From the NCBI GenBank assembly GCA_964453665.1, contig CAYVQT010000004.1, forward strand, positions 21,192 to 85,191: 64,000 nt of DNA, read 5' to 3'. Source of the stretch: DAOUTY01 sp964453665. GTDB taxonomy: Bacteria > Chloroflexota > Dehalococcoidia > SZUA-161. The position numbers and the translations under genes were made by a program. Positions 34,169 through 43,743 of the stretch are shown piece by piece. Within the stretch, counting starts at the first letter, position 1. Every line of letters starts with the position of its first letter. Under the pieces are notes generated by a model. It worked only from the letters and a program-made list of their open reading frames with translations, searched no databases and was not told the origin of the DNA.

Positions 34169-35869
34169 TCAGCGTTTTTGTAATAAATTTGTAAGCCTGC
34201 CCCCCACTTCATTCAAAGGCACTATTTCGGTTTCCTTCTCTCTTCGCAGTTTTACTTCAGCACTGTCCGACTTAAGGGCACGCTGACTCACAATTATTCT
34301 TACCGGCATTCCCAGAAGATCAGCGTCATTGAACTTGATCCCTGCCGATTCGTTGCGATCATCAAAGAGCACCTCAAACCCCTCCTTCTCAAGTTCAATG
34401 TAAAGCTTCTCCGCACTGGCAGCAACCACTTCATTCACCATATCCAGGCCACACAGATAAACATGATATGGCGCAATAGGGACAGGCCAGATGATGCCCT
34501 TCTCATCGTGGTTCTGCTCTATAGCTGCTGCTAAAAGCCTACCTACCCCGATTCCGTAACACCCCATAACTATAGGTTTTTGACTTCCATCCCTGTCGAG
34601 GTAAAACGCTCCCTGCTTCTCGCTGAATACGGTCCCCAGCTTAAAGATATGACCAACCTCAATCCCCCTTGTCGACAACAACTCGCTACCGCATTTAGCA
34701 CATCGATGTCCTGCTGAAGCCAGCGTGATATCCGTCATCAGATCCACCTTGAAATCTCGTGGATAATTGGCGTTCCTGAGATGAGTATCCGGTTTGTTTG
34801 CGCCAACAACAAAGTTCTGCCCCATAGTTATGGAGTCATCAGCGACTACCTTTACTCCACTCAAGCCTATCGCGGATGCTGATCCCGCTATCACCCCTGC
34901 AACCCTCACCTCATCGTCATTAGCCAGTCTCAGCTCAGAGCATTTGAGAGCATTCCTGAGCTTAATCTCGTTCACCCCCAGGTCTCCCCTGATTGTGACA
35001 AAGACCAGGTCACCGTCCACCATGTAAAAAACAGCCTTCAGCGTGCGGTCTTCAGTAACGTTAAGGAATCCAGCTACCTGCTCGATAGTCCTTGCACCTG
35101 GCGTTGCCACCTCATCAAGCGGCATTTGCGGTTCTTGCCCTGCGCTCATCTTGGCAATAACTGCCTTCTCCACATTGGCTGAATAGTCACAGCCATTGCA
35201 GTATATAATCTCATCTTCTCCCGTTTCCGCTATCACCATGAACTCATGCGAGTCCTTACCTCCTATAGCGCCGCTATCAGCTTCTACTACCACAGTATTC
35301 AGACCGCAACGCTCATAGATATTCTTATAGGCCTGCAGCATTTTCTTGTAGCTTACATCAAGGGCTTTCTCATCAATGTCAAAGCTATAGAGGTCTTTCA
35401 TGGTGAACTCACGAACCCTCACCAGTCCACCCCGGGGACGCGGCTCATCGCGGAATTTGGTCTGTAGCTGGTAAAGCATCAACGGTAAGTCCCTGTAGCT
35501 TTTTACATTGCGGCGGACGAGGTCGGTAATCACCTCCTCGTGGGTAGGACCGAGCACGAGCTTCCGCTCACGTCGGTCCTGCAATGTAAACAGCCCTTTG
35601 CCGAAAGCAAGGTCTCGTCCGCTTCCCTCCCAAATCTCGAATGGCTGCAGGACGGGCATGCTTAGCTCCTGTCCCCCGGCAGCATTCATCTCCTCGCGAA
35701 TTATCCGCTCTATCTTGCGCGTCACCCGCCACGCCAGTGGAAGGTAGGAATATACACCGGCAGCCACCTGCTGTATCATCCCTGCCTTCATCAATAGCCG
35801 GTGACTTACCGTCTCAGCCTCAGCGGGTACATCACGCAGGGTCTTGCCAAACATCTTAGACAGGCGCAC
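34169..35869 (-). CDS. proS: Prolyl-tRNA synthetase
   Basis: The class II synthetase (566 residues) charges tRNA-Pro. Motif 1 and 2 regions are visible: GVYSYLPLAWRVTRKIERIIREEM, LGPTHEEVITDLVRRNVKSYRDLP and QLQTKFRDEPRPRGGLVRVREFTMKD. Motif 3 is MGCYGIGVGRLLAAAIEQNHDEKG. The bacterial-type editing insertion (about 230-390, with YCNGCDYSANVEKA at its start) and the C-terminal anticodon domain are present. It is the last gene of the rpsB-to-proS block, 72 bases after ispG. No T-box was recognised in that gap. Confidence 0.96.
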   Translation of the reverse strand: MRLSKMFGKTLRDVPAEAETVSHRLLMKAGMIQQVAAGVYSYLPLAWRVTRKIERIIREEMNAAGGQELSMPVLQPFEIWEGSGRDLAFGKGLFTLQDRRERKLVLGPTHEEVITDLVRRNVKSYRDLPLMLYQLQTKFRDEPRPRGGLVRVREFTMKDLYSFDIDEKALDVSYKKMLQAYKNIYERCGLNTVVVEADSGAIGGKDSHEFMVIAETGEDEIIYCNGCDYSANVEKAVIAKMSAGQEPQMPLDEVATPGARTIEQVAGFLNVTEDRTLKAVFYMVDGDLVFVTIRGDLGVNEIKLRNALKCSELRLANDDEVRVAGVIAGSASAIGLSGVKVVADDSITMGQNFVVGANKPDTHLRNANYPRDFKVDLMTDITLASAGHRCAKCGSELLSTRGIEVGHIFKLGTVFSEKQGAFYLDRDGSQKPIVMGCYGIGVGRLLAAAIEQNHDEKGIIWPVPIAPYHVYLCGLDMVNEVVAASAEKLYIELEKEGFEVLFDDRNESAGIKFNDADLLGMPVRIIVSQRALKSDSAEVKLRREKETEIVPLNEVGGRLTNLLQKR

Positions 35870-35941
35870 TTTCTACATACCTCTCATAATTGTTTAGATG
35901 ATAATTTAATGATCATATGTCGCAGCCAACAGACTGTTGTC

Positions 35942-36991
35942 TTACCAAGCTTCCACCTCCGCCATCAAATCCTCCAGAAAATCGGCCTCCTCCACCGTCC
36001 GCACCTTCTCCCCCTTCTTAAAAAGCACTCCCCTGCCCCTGCCGCAGGCGATGCCTATATCGGCATCCCTGGCTTCACCCGGGCCGTTTACCACACATCC
36101 CATCACCGCCACCTTAATCGCTTTCTCGACGTTTTTCAGCCTTTTCTCAACATCTTCGGCCAGTTTCACGATTTCAGTCTCAGAGCGCCCGCATGAAGGA
36201 CAGCTGACCAGTATCGGGCCTCTCTCCCTGAGCTTCAGCGCCTTCAGTATCTCGTACGCGCACTCGACTTCCTTACAGGCATCTTTACCGGTTAGAGATA
36301 CCCTTATGGTATCGCCGATGCCCTCGTAAAGCAGGACTCCCAGCCCCACTGCGCTCCGGATTGCCCCCCTCCAGGGCAAACCGGCCTCCGTTATACCCAG
36401 ATGCAGGGGATACGGCATCTTCGCTGCGATCGCTTCATACGCTTCAACAGTCGTCGGCACATCGAAAGCTTTCACCGACACCTTAATCAGTTCGAAGTCA
36501 AGACTTTCCAGCAAGTGAACTTCCTCAAGCGCAGCTTCTACCATGCGCTCCACCACAGAAACATCGCGGGTAGGCGCCCCGGGCAAGCTGCCGGCATTAA
36601 CCCCGACACGTATCGGTACCTCCCTCTCTTTGGCCGCACTTACCACAGCAGCAATCTGTTGTCTATCGCTGATGTTGCCCGGGTTTAATCTCAGGCCATC
36701 GAGACCGGCATTCAGCGCTTCCAGTGCGAGTTGGTAGTCGAAGTGAATGTCAGCTATCAGGGGAACCGATACCGCCTTCTTTATTTCCACAAGAGCCTGT
36801 GCCGCTTCCATATCGGGTACCGCAACCCTGACAATCTCACAGCCGCATTCTTCCAATCTCTTTATCTGAGTTATCGTAGCTGGCACATCACGGGTATCCG
36901 TTTTAGTCATCGATTGAACCACTACAGGCCCAGCGCCTCCTATCTCCACCTGGCCAACCCTTATAACCCTTGATGCCCTGCGTTTGATCAT
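35942..36991 (-). CDS. ispG: 4-hydroxy-3-methylbut-2-enyl diphosphate synthase
   Basis: IspG (GcpE, 349 residues) reductively opens methylerythritol cyclodiphosphate in the non-mevalonate isoprenoid pathway. The TIM barrel starts RVIRVGQVEIGGAGPVVVQSMTKTDT. The [4Fe-4S] cluster ligands are in LVSCPSCGRSETE and VAVMGCVVNGPGEARDADIGIA. It overlaps the end of rseP by four bases and is in the same operon as dxr and uppS. Confidence 0.96.
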   Translation of the reverse strand: MIKRRASRVIRVGQVEIGGAGPVVVQSMTKTDTRDVPATITQIKRLEECGCEIVRVAVPDMEAAQALVEIKKAVSVPLIADIHFDYQLALEALNAGLDGLRLNPGNISDRQQIAAVVSAAKEREVPIRVGVNAGSLPGAPTRDVSVVERMVEAALEEVHLLESLDFELIKVSVKAFDVPTTVEAYEAIAAKMPYPLHLGITEAGLPWRGAIRSAVGLGVLLYEGIGDTIRVSLTGKDACKEVECAYEILKALKLRERGPILVSCPSCGRSETEIVKLAEDVEKRLKNVEKAIKVAVMGCVVNGPGEARDADIGIACGRGRGVLFKKGEKVRTVEEADFLEDLMAEVEAW

Positions 36992-38049
36992 TCCACTAAA
37001 CTCTCTCCCCTTATCACACGCAATATATCGACATAAGTTATTACTATCATCAGGCCTATTAACATCGCAAAGCCGATCAGATGAACAAACCCCTCAGTTC
37101 TTGCCGAGACGCGTTTGCCGCGCCTTGCAACTTCCAATAGAACGAAAACAATCCTTCCCCCATCCAGTGCCGGCAGTGGAAACATATTTATAATAGCCAA
37201 ATTTAAACTGAGAAACGCGGCAAACTGAAGCAGGTATGAAGGTCCGGCTTCACTCGCTTCGCCAGTGAGCTGAAATATAGCAACGGGGCCACCAACCTGC
37301 GGTGCGGTGCCTTTCGCGAACCAGCTCCTTACCTCGTTCCTCAGCAATTCAAAAGTATCCCATAACGTTGTCGCACTCTTCGGTACAGCTTCCCAAAAAG
37401 GGTCGGACTCGCTAATCTCATAAGTATTCACCAATTTGAGCGACACACCCATCGCCCCCTCCCCCTCCGGAGGATCCCATCTTGGCACCAGCGTTACAGT
37501 TTTCTGGCTTCCATCAACCCCTTCGATCTCCAGAGTAGTCTCCTCTCCAAGGCTAAGATGGGTATCATATATCAAATCTCCTATATTCCCCACCGATTGG
37601 CCGTTTATACTCAAGATTGTATCACCCTTCTCTATTCCCGCCTCCGCTGCCGGTGAGTTCGGAGCAACCTCCTCTATTCTGACATCCCCTAGAACAACCT
37701 GTCGCGGTATCATAAAGGCAATAGACAGAAGAACAATAGGGAGCACCGCATTCATGAACGAGCCTGCGCCAAGGACAAACAATCTAACCAAAGGCCTTTT
37801 ACTGGCAAGACTTCTCGGCTCGCTGGGGTCCTCCTCTCCAAGGAGCTTGCAAAACCCACCCAGTGGAAGAAGGTTGATCGAATATTCTGTCTCACCACGC
37901 TTGACAGCGAAAAGTCTGGGCGGGTATCCCATGGCGAACTCCTCAACCTTAACGCCTGTCAATCTGGCAGCTACGTAATGCCCCAGTTCATGGACGAAGA
38001 TCAAGAGTCCCAGGATAAGGATAAACACTATTATGGTTACTATAATCAC
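36988..38049 (-). CDS. rseP: RseP-type intramembrane metalloprotease
   Basis: This 353-residue site-2 protease has the zinc motif HELGH in LIFVHELGHYVAARLTGVKVEEF near the N-terminus. One PDZ domain (about 120-200, with APNSPAAEAGIEKGDTILSINGQ) and the second active-site motif INMFPLPALDGGRIVF near the C-terminus follow. RseP proteins cut anti-sigma factors or leftover signal peptides in the membrane. The order uppS-cdsA-dxr-rseP is conserved in bacteria. It overlaps both neighbours by four bases. Confidence 0.94.
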   Translation of the reverse strand: MIIVTIIVFILILGLLIFVHELGHYVAARLTGVKVEEFAMGYPPRLFAVKRGETEYSINLLPLGGFCKLLGEEDPSEPRSLASKRPLVRLFVLGAGSFMNAVLPIVLLSIAFMIPRQVVLGDVRIEEVAPNSPAAEAGIEKGDTILSINGQSVGNIGDLIYDTHLSLGEETTLEIEGVDGSQKTVTLVPRWDPPEGEGAMGVSLKLVNTYEISESDPFWEAVPKSATTLWDTFELLRNEVRSWFAKGTAPQVGGPVAIFQLTGEASEAGPSYLLQFAAFLSLNLAIINMFPLPALDGGRIVFVLLEVARRGKRVSARTEGFVHLIGFAMLIGLMIVITYVDILRVIRGESLVE

Positions 38050-39173
38050 TCCGCTTCCTCAAACACCTTCCGTGCCGTTTCCCTGGCCCAGGTATCCGCG
38101 GTAAAAATGTCTTCTATAGAGGGACGTTTTATCCCCACATGGCGGTCAAGGGTTTTAGCCACCACCGCAGCTATATCTGTAAAGCTGATCTTCTTTGCCA
38201 GGAAAAGTTCCACAGCCACTTCATCTGCGGCACATAATACTGTGGGATAAGTACCTCCCTTCTCCCCGGCCTCTCTGGCCATTCCCAAACAGGGAAACCT
38301 ATCCATATCTACCGGCTCAAAGTTAAACGTACCTATACTTCTAAAATCTAGCTGCTGCCGAAAAGGGCTCTCCCACCTTTCAGGGTTAGTCAGCGCATAT
38401 TGGATAGGCAACCTCATATCTGGCATACTCAGCTGTGCCTTCGATGAGCCATCAATAAACTCCACTACGGAGTGAACTATACTCTGGCGATGAATCACTA
38501 CCTCGATCTTCGAATAAGGTATATCAAACAACCAGTGAGCCTCTATAACCTCCATCCCTTTGTTCATCAGTGTAGCAGAATCAATAGTTACCTTTGTCCC
38601 CATTCGCCAGGTAGGATGATTCAGTGCATCTTCAGATGTAACTGCGGCCAGCTGAGACTGTGTGCTCTGCCTAAAAGGACCGCCCGAAGCAGTCAGGATG
38701 AGCCTCGAAACAGCCCCTCTTTCTTCGCCACTCATACACTGCCAGATAGCGCTATGCTCGCTATCAACGGGGATGATTGCGGCATTATACCGTTTAGCCT
38801 CTTCTACCACGATCCGCCCGGCCATCACCAACACCTCTTTGTTAGCTAAAGCTATTTTCTTTCCGGTGCGAATTGCGGCTAGCGTAGCGCCCAGTCCTGC
38901 TTTCCCCGATGTGGCTATGACGACAAGGTCGACATCGGGATGCGCCGCTATCTCCTCTAGAGGAAGCAATGCAGCTCCAGGAATCTCATCGACACCTGCT
39001 GTTTCAGTGCATACTAATCTTGACTTGAACTCTGCAACCTGTTCCTTCAATAAAGAAACATTCCTGCCGCATGCCAGGGCTACCACTTCAAATCTGTCGG
39101 GGAAAGAACGCACAACCTCCAGTGTCTGCCGACCTATCGATCCTGTTGAACCGAGGATTGCCAGCCTTTTCAT
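38046..39173 (-). CDS. dxr: 1-deoxy-D-xylulose 5-phosphate reductoisomerase
   Basis: Dxr (IspC) makes methylerythritol phosphate with NADPH. It starts MKRLAILGSTGSIGRQTLEVVRSFPDRF, with ALANKEVLVMAG, PVDSEHSAIWQCM, LTASGGPFR and MGTKVTIDSATLMNKGMEVIEAHWLF as active-site segments. I choose the ATG at 39173, which forms an ATGA overlap with the cdsA stop. Upstream in-frame TTG (39194) and ATG (39185) codons would extend into cdsA without a reason. That gives 375 residues. Confidence 0.95.
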   Translation of the reverse strand: MKRLAILGSTGSIGRQTLEVVRSFPDRFEVVALACGRNVSLLKEQVAEFKSRLVCTETAGVDEIPGAALLPLEEIAAHPDVDLVVIATSGKAGLGATLAAIRTGKKIALANKEVLVMAGRIVVEEAKRYNAAIIPVDSEHSAIWQCMSGEERGAVSRLILTASGGPFRQSTQSQLAAVTSEDALNHPTWRMGTKVTIDSATLMNKGMEVIEAHWLFDIPYSKIEVVIHRQSIVHSVVEFIDGSSKAQLSMPDMRLPIQYALTNPERWESPFRQQLDFRSIGTFNFEPVDMDRFPCLGMAREAGEKGGTYPTVLCAADEVAVELFLAKKISFTDIAAVVAKTLDRHVGIKRPSIEDIFTADTWARETARKVFEEAE

Positions 39174-40006
39174 CCTATGAACCATCTGAGACAATAGTAC
39201 ACTACTACCCCAGTGAAGACAACGCTATCAAGACGATCAAGAATGCCGCCATGCCCGGGTATGAGCTTCCCGGACTCCTTAACCCCGGTGCTTCTCTTCA
39301 ACTTTGACTCCGCAAGATCGCCTATCTGTGCAAAGAGACCGACCAGCAGTCCAATCAATACCAGTTTCCCATAACCCATATTTATATCCAATGCAAATGC
39401 CAAAATAAGAACAGCCGCCATTCCCCCTATCAGACCACCAATGGCCCCCTCCCATGTCTTCCCCGGAGATATTGTCGGCGCTAATTTACGCTTTCCAATG
39501 GCGCGCCCTACAAAATATGCAGTTGTGTCAACAGCAAAAGTGGAGAAAATGGCGAGCAGCACCCAGTCCCTGCCATCCCAGTCAGGCGAGTTCATCAACA
39601 GAACCCAGTAGCTCAACAGCCAACCCATGTAGAATATGCCAGCCAGGCTCCATGACCAATTGATAAAAACTCTTTCTCTCGGTGAGTGTAGAAATAGCGC
39701 CAGCAGCAGAGATAAAACCACTGCGGTGGTCACCAGTGCTGAGGTTACCAGTATTTGTGTAGTCTCTGAGCCGTATGAATGCGCATAATACGCATTACAG
39801 ATGAAAAACAGCGTCCATAACGTGCCAAAAAAGGTCAGGGGCTGCCACCTCTCTTGAGCATATAAAGTATAGAACTCTACCACTCCCAAAAGTGCAGCAA
39901 CAGCTACTATTAGAGAAAACCAGGGGTCACCAAACCATATGGTTACAAAGAGGATGGGCAGGAGGATTACCGAACTTAGTACTCTGTGCCGGAGCATTCG
40001 CCGCAA
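39170..40006 (-). CDS. cdsA: Phosphatidate cytidylyltransferase
   Basis: CdsA makes CDP-diacylglycerol from phosphatidate and CTP. The 278-residue polytopic membrane protein has SPGKTWEGAIGGLIGG. The family signature is near the C-terminus: QIGDLAESKLKRSTGVKESGKLIPGHGGILDRLDSVVF. Its product is the substrate of the CDP-alcohol transferase encoded at 23640-24236. It lies 22 bases after uppS. Confidence 0.95.
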   Translation of the reverse strand: MRRMLRHRVLSSVILLPILFVTIWFGDPWFSLIVAVAALLGVVEFYTLYAQERWQPLTFFGTLWTLFFICNAYYAHSYGSETTQILVTSALVTTAVVLSLLLALFLHSPRERVFINWSWSLAGIFYMGWLLSYWVLLMNSPDWDGRDWVLLAIFSTFAVDTTAYFVGRAIGKRKLAPTISPGKTWEGAIGGLIGGMAAVLILAFALDINMGYGKLVLIGLLVGLFAQIGDLAESKLKRSTGVKESGKLIPGHGGILDRLDSVVFTGVVVYYCLRWFIG

Positions 40007-40028
40007 AGAGACTGGGGACCAAGTCGTC

Positions 40029-40784
40029 TCAGTCCTCTCTCGTCTCTCCTTCTGCTTTCAATCCACCGAAACGTCTCTCTCTCCGACTGTATGCAATCAA
40101 AGCCTTTTCGACTTCTTTCTCGTTGAAATCCGGCCATAAGGTAGGCGTGGCGTAGAACTCACTATATGCTGCCTGCCAGATGAGGAAATTGCTTAGCCTC
40201 ATCTCCCCGGCAGTGCGGATGATAAGGTCCGGGTCTGGCACATCCGCAGTATAAAGATAATTGCTGAACAGCGATTCAGTTATATCCTCAGCGGGGAGCC
40301 CATTATGGATAATTCGGCGGACTGCCTCCAATATCTCAGCTCTGCCACCATAGTCAAAAGCTATACTAAGTGTTATACCTTTATTGCTCTTGGTCAGTTC
40401 TATCGCTTCATGTACCTTATCCTGCAATTCAGGTGCCAACTCATCAACTCTTCCTAAATGAGCCAGCCTGACACCCTTTTTATGCAGAGCACTCGTCTCA
40501 CGGTCGATCATTTCCGCCAATATGCGCAGCAACCCGCTAACCTCCACCCCAGGACGTCTCCAGTTTTCCGTAGAAAAAGCGAAAAGCGTCAGATATCTCA
40601 CCTTATATCGGTCTAAAGAATCAACAACGCGGCGAACATTATCTGTTCCCGCACGATGCCCATAAAGACGCGGCATGCCTCGCTTCGCAGCCCACCTGCC
40701 ATTCCCGTCCATAATAATCGCAACATGACCCGGTAGCGGGAATATTTTCTTCACGGGTGCTGTCGCTACCTTTGTCCCTACCAC
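40029..40784 (-). CDS. uppS: Isoprenyl transferase (undecaprenyl diphosphate synthase)
   Basis: The cis-prenyltransferase (251 residues) extends farnesyl diphosphate with isopentenyl diphosphate to the long polyprenyl carrier. PGHVAIIMDGNGRWAAKRGMPRLYGHRAG contains the catalytic aspartate. FSTENWRRP, SIAFDYGGRAEI and DLIIRTAGEMRLSNFLIWQAAYSEF are all family signatures. Product chain length cannot be read from sequence. Confidence 0.95.
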   Translation of the reverse strand: MVGTKVATAPVKKIFPLPGHVAIIMDGNGRWAAKRGMPRLYGHRAGTDNVRRVVDSLDRYKVRYLTLFAFSTENWRRPGVEVSGLLRILAEMIDRETSALHKKGVRLAHLGRVDELAPELQDKVHEAIELTKSNKGITLSIAFDYGGRAEILEAVRRIIHNGLPAEDITESLFSNYLYTADVPDPDLIIRTAGEMRLSNFLIWQAAYSEFYATPTLWPDFNEKEVEKALIAYSRRERRFGGLKAEGETRED

Positions 40785-40802
40785 AAGCCACTCCTCACCA
40801 GA

Positions 40803-41369
40803 TCAGAATTCCATTAACTCAGACTCTTTACTCTGAGCTACCTGATCGATTTCCTCAACGTATCTATCGGTGATCTGCTGCAGTCGTCCTAAAGCTCGCT
40901 TCTGCTCATCCTCGGATATCTCTTTGCTATCTTTCAGTTCTCTGAATTTTTCAAGACCCTCTCGCCTTACGTTACGAACTGCTACTTTACCCTCTTCGAC
41001 CCTCTTCCCCACCATCTTTACCAACTGGTTACGCCGCTCTTCCGTAAGCTGTGGAATAACTAACCTGATCACATTTCCATCGTTTGTCGGTGTTAGGCCA
41101 AGGTCCGATTTAAGTATAGCTTTCTCTATGCTTGACAGAACATCCCTCTCCCACGGTTGAATCACAAGCATCCTGGCCTCAGGCACCGAGACACTCGCAA
41201 TTTGGTTAACTGGCACAGGGACTCCATGATAATCAACTCGTACGTTACTCACAAGGCCGGGGCTGGCTCTGCCAGTGCGAATGGCAGCCAAATCCTCTTT
41301 CAAAACATCTATTGCCTTGCGCATCTTCCCCTCTACATTCAGCAGAATATCCTCTGCGCCCATCATCAA
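40803..41369 (-). CDS. frr: Ribosome recycling factor
   Basis: RRF (188 residues) splits post-termination ribosomes together with EF-G. The tRNA-shaped protein starts with three methionines (any of which could be the start) and contains VLKEDLAAIRTGRASPGLVSNVRVDYHGVPVPVNQIASVSVPEARML and LTEERRNQLVKMVGKRVEEGKVAVRNVRR. Length is typical. Confidence 0.95.
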   Translation of the reverse strand: MMMGAEDILLNVEGKMRKAIDVLKEDLAAIRTGRASPGLVSNVRVDYHGVPVPVNQIASVSVPEARMLVIQPWERDVLSSIEKAILKSDLGLTPTNDGNVIRLVIPQLTEERRNQLVKMVGKRVEEGKVAVRNVRREGLEKFRELKDSKEISEDEQKRALGRLQQITDRYVEEIDQVAQSKESELMEF

Positions 41370-41429
41370 TCTCCCGTGTGGTAATTCACCGAACCATAGA
41401 TTTTATTTAGAGGACCGGCTTTCAGCCGG

Positions 41430-42164
41430 CTATTCACCGCTATGCACAAGTGTGCCTACAAGCTCTCCAGCGATAACCCTCTCAATGCTGTCCGGAGCTT
41501 GAAGATCGAACACCTTTATAGGTAAATTATTGTCCATACATAGAGAGAGAGCAGTAGAGTCCATCACCTCAAGCCTCATTCTCAGCGCATCCAAATAGCT
41601 AATCTGATCATATTTCTTCGCCCCGGCATTGGTTAAAGGATCCGAGTCATAAACACCATCAACCTTATTCTTGGCCATAAGCAGAATATCAGCGTTGATC
41701 TCCACAGCCCGTAAAGCTGCCGCCGTATCTGTCGTCATATATGGATTTCCTGTCCCTGCGGCAAAGATAACCACCCGGCCTTTTTCAAGATGCCGTATGG
41801 CACGTCGACGTATATAGGATTCCGCAACCGCCTGTACCGCTATTGCGCTCTGGCTTCTTGTAACGATTCCATTTTTTTCCAGAGCATCCTGAAGAGCGAG
41901 TGCGTTAATTATGGTCGCCAGCATACCCGCATAGTCAGCGGTAGCCCGGTCCATACCCTTTGCCGCGGCAGCATCTCCCCTCCAAATATTGCCCCCACCG
42001 ACAACCACAGCGACCTGTACCCCACTTTCCACCACGCTCTTTAACTGCTTAGCGATAGTCTCAACTGTTGAAGTATCAATGCCATATTCGCTACTGCCCA
42101 TAAGGGCTTCGCCACTAAGCTTCAGAAGGACTCGCTTATAAACTGAATCACTCATCCCGTCCAT
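41430..42164 (-). CDS. pyrH: UMP kinase
   Basis: UMP kinase (244 residues) makes UDP from UMP and belongs to the amino-acid kinase fold. VLLKLSGEALMG, VAVVVGGGNIWRG, MDRATADYAGMLATIINALALQ and AAGTGNPYMTTDTAAALRAVEI are conserved. LLMAKNKVDGVYDSDP follows. The start overlaps the end of tsf; an ATG nine bases downstream (42155) is an alternative. Confidence 0.95.
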   Translation of the reverse strand: MDGMSDSVYKRVLLKLSGEALMGSSEYGIDTSTVETIAKQLKSVVESGVQVAVVVGGGNIWRGDAAAAKGMDRATADYAGMLATIINALALQDALEKNGIVTRSQSAIAVQAVAESYIRRRAIRHLEKGRVVIFAAGTGNPYMTTDTAAALRAVEINADILLMAKNKVDGVYDSDPLTNAGAKKYDQISYLDALRMRLEVMDSTALSLCMDNNLPIKVFDLQAPDSIERVIAGELVGTLVHSGE

Positions 42165-42663
42165 CTAATCCCAGCTCAAATCGGATGAACCTTCTTACCT
42201 TTACATTCTCCCTGAACTTGGCCACTGTTTCAGCAATAATATCCTGCACATTTTTATTCGGGTCCTTTATGAAAGGCTGGAGCAGAAGGCACTCTTCATC
42301 ATCGAATTCCTGCCCTTCGGGTACGTTCTCAGGACTGAGGTAGCAGGGGCAGGTAGCCACTACCTGCATTGCCAGATTGTGTGCCAGATCCTTGAACTCC
42401 GGAGTACGTGCCACGAAATCGCTTTCACAGTTGACTTCCACCAGGGCTCCAATCCTCCCCCCGGTATGCACATAGGACTCCACCAGCCCCTGCTCAGTAG
42501 CACGATTCTCCTTCTTCCTAGCGATGGCATATCCACGCTCTATCAGCTTTGCCTCAGCAGCTTCAATATCGCCGCTTGTTTCTTGCAAGGCCCTTTTGCA
42601 CTCCATTATCCCAGCACTGGTCTTTTCTTTCAGTGCCTTTATAGCTTCAGTAGTAACCTGCAT
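42148..42663 (-). CDS. tsf: Elongation factor Ts, short form
   Basis: EF-Ts (171 residues) exchanges GDP for GTP on EF-Tu. The N-terminal UBA-like domain (TTEAIKALKEKTSAGIMECKRALQETSGDIEAAEAKL) and one core subdomain (ALVEVNCESDFVARTPEFKDLAHNLAMQV) are present. The second core repeat and coiled coil of E. coli EF-Ts are missing, as in the short Thermus-type proteins. It lies nine bases after rpsB. Confidence 0.95.
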   Translation of the reverse strand: MQVTTEAIKALKEKTSAGIMECKRALQETSGDIEAAEAKLIERGYAIARKKENRATEQGLVESYVHTGGRIGALVEVNCESDFVARTPEFKDLAHNLAMQVVATCPCYLSPENVPEGQEFDDEECLLLQPFIKDPNKNVQDIIAETVAKFRENVKVRRFIRFELGLDGRDE

Positions 42664-42672
42664 TTAGCCTCC

Positions 42673-43479
42673 CTAATTTTCATGCTCAACAGAAGTCTGT
42701 TGAACCTCGTCAGGTTCGAAAACGGCCTCATAGTGAGCTGGCAACTCCATCTCTTCCTCTTCTTCCACCTCTTCCTTCTCGGCCAGAGCCTCAATAGCTT
42801 GCCTGCTTTCCAAAATAGCGTCAGCGATAACACTACAGAAAAGAGCTACAGCCCTGATCGCATCGTCATTTCCCGGAATGGGATAGTCAATTTCATCAGG
42901 GTCACAATTCGTATCTACAATAGCAACAATGGGAACGCCGACTCGCTTGGCCTCAGCAATAGCATTCCTTTCCTTGGTAGGATCGACTATAAATAATGCT
43001 CCTGGAATCCTCTCCATCTCCTTAACACCACCAAGCAACCTGTTTAGATGCGCTATCTCCTTTTCCAACTTCATTGCTTCCTTCTTGGGCAATCGTTCCA
43101 ATTCTCCCCTGACTTTACGATCCTCCAAACGAACTAAGTAATCAATACGTGACTGAATAGTCGTGAAATTCGTTAGCATTCCCCCAAGCCATCGTTGATT
43201 TACGTAAAAGACCCCGCACCGCTTTGCCTCTTTTTCTAAAGCTTCTTGCGCTTGCTTCTTGCTACCAACGAAAATAATATCTTCGCCCCTCTCGATCACT
43301 TCTTTCAGGAATTCACAAGCTTTGCCAAGTAAGACAACAGTTTGCTCTAAATCAATTATGTGAATGCCATTACGCTGGCTAAATATATAAGGCTTCATCT
43401 TGGGATTCCAGCGTGCTACTTGATGCCCGAAGTGAACCCCAGCCTCTAAAAGCAATTTCATCGAAACAGGTTCTGCCAT
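42673..43479 (-). CDS. rpsB: 30S ribosomal protein S2
   Basis: S2 (268 residues) contains SMKLLLEAGVHFGHQVARWNPKMKPYIF, GTKKQA-like VGSKKQAQEALEKEAKR, QRWLGGMLTNFTTI and GIPIVAIVDTNCDPD-like GVPIVAIVDTNCDPDEIDYPIPGNDDAIRA, all typical. An acidic C-terminal tail (EKEEVEEEEEME) extends it. It heads the minus-strand block running to proS, behind a promoter at 43578-43606. Confidence 0.97.
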   Translation of the reverse strand: MAEPVSMKLLLEAGVHFGHQVARWNPKMKPYIFSQRNGIHIIDLEQTVVLLGKACEFLKEVIERGEDIIFVGSKKQAQEALEKEAKRCGVFYVNQRWLGGMLTNFTTIQSRIDYLVRLEDRKVRGELERLPKKEAMKLEKEIAHLNRLLGGVKEMERIPGALFIVDPTKERNAIAEAKRVGVPIVAIVDTNCDPDEIDYPIPGNDDAIRAVALFCSVIADAILESRQAIEALAEKEEVEEEEEMELPAHYEAVFEPDEVQQTSVEHEN

Positions 43480-43577
43480 CTTCTAAAGACCCTAACCCTC
43501 TCCAGTCTACCCAGCCTGCCTCAGTATTATGCAGACCAGCAATAATTTACCAATTACCAAAATTGGCCGACTGGATG

Positions 43578-43606
43578 AGTTTACCATAGGCAGATACAAA
43601 AGGCAA
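43578..43606 (-). promoter_or_regulatory. Promoter of the rpsB operon
   Basis: On the minus strand TTGCCT (43606-43601) and TAAACT (43583-43578) are 17 bases apart, and an extended TGG stands before the -10 box. The start would lie roughly 90 bases upstream of the rpsB ATG. The divergent fmdB-like promoter begins only 15 bases away. Confidence 0.5.
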
Positions 43607-43620
43607 GAGTGAGCACACAC

Positions 43621-43685
43621 TTGACAAATACCAGTCCAAGGTGCTAAATTACGTTTGGTTAGCACTCGATTACATAGAGTGCTAA
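43621..43685 (+). promoter_or_regulatory. Promoter with perfect CIRCE element (HrcA operator)
   Basis: TTAGCACTC (43659-43667), nine bases, then GAGTGCTAA (43677-43685) is an exact CIRCE inverted repeat, the binding site of the heat-shock repressor HrcA. It lies directly after a promoter with perfect TTGACA (43621-43626) and an extended -10 TGC-TAAATT (43642-43650), so it would cover the transcription start. The controlled genes are the fmdB-like gene and dtd, not chaperones. hrcA itself is not in the window. Confidence 0.92.
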
Positions 43686-43743
43686 TATTGGGCGGTAAAG
43701 ACAGCGGCTACTATCATGAGCCGTTTATTGTGTGAGGTGCAAA

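Noticed and set aside
35870..35941. T-box leader upstream of proS
   Set aside because: The gap is only 72 bases and lacks the T-box core and an antiterminator.
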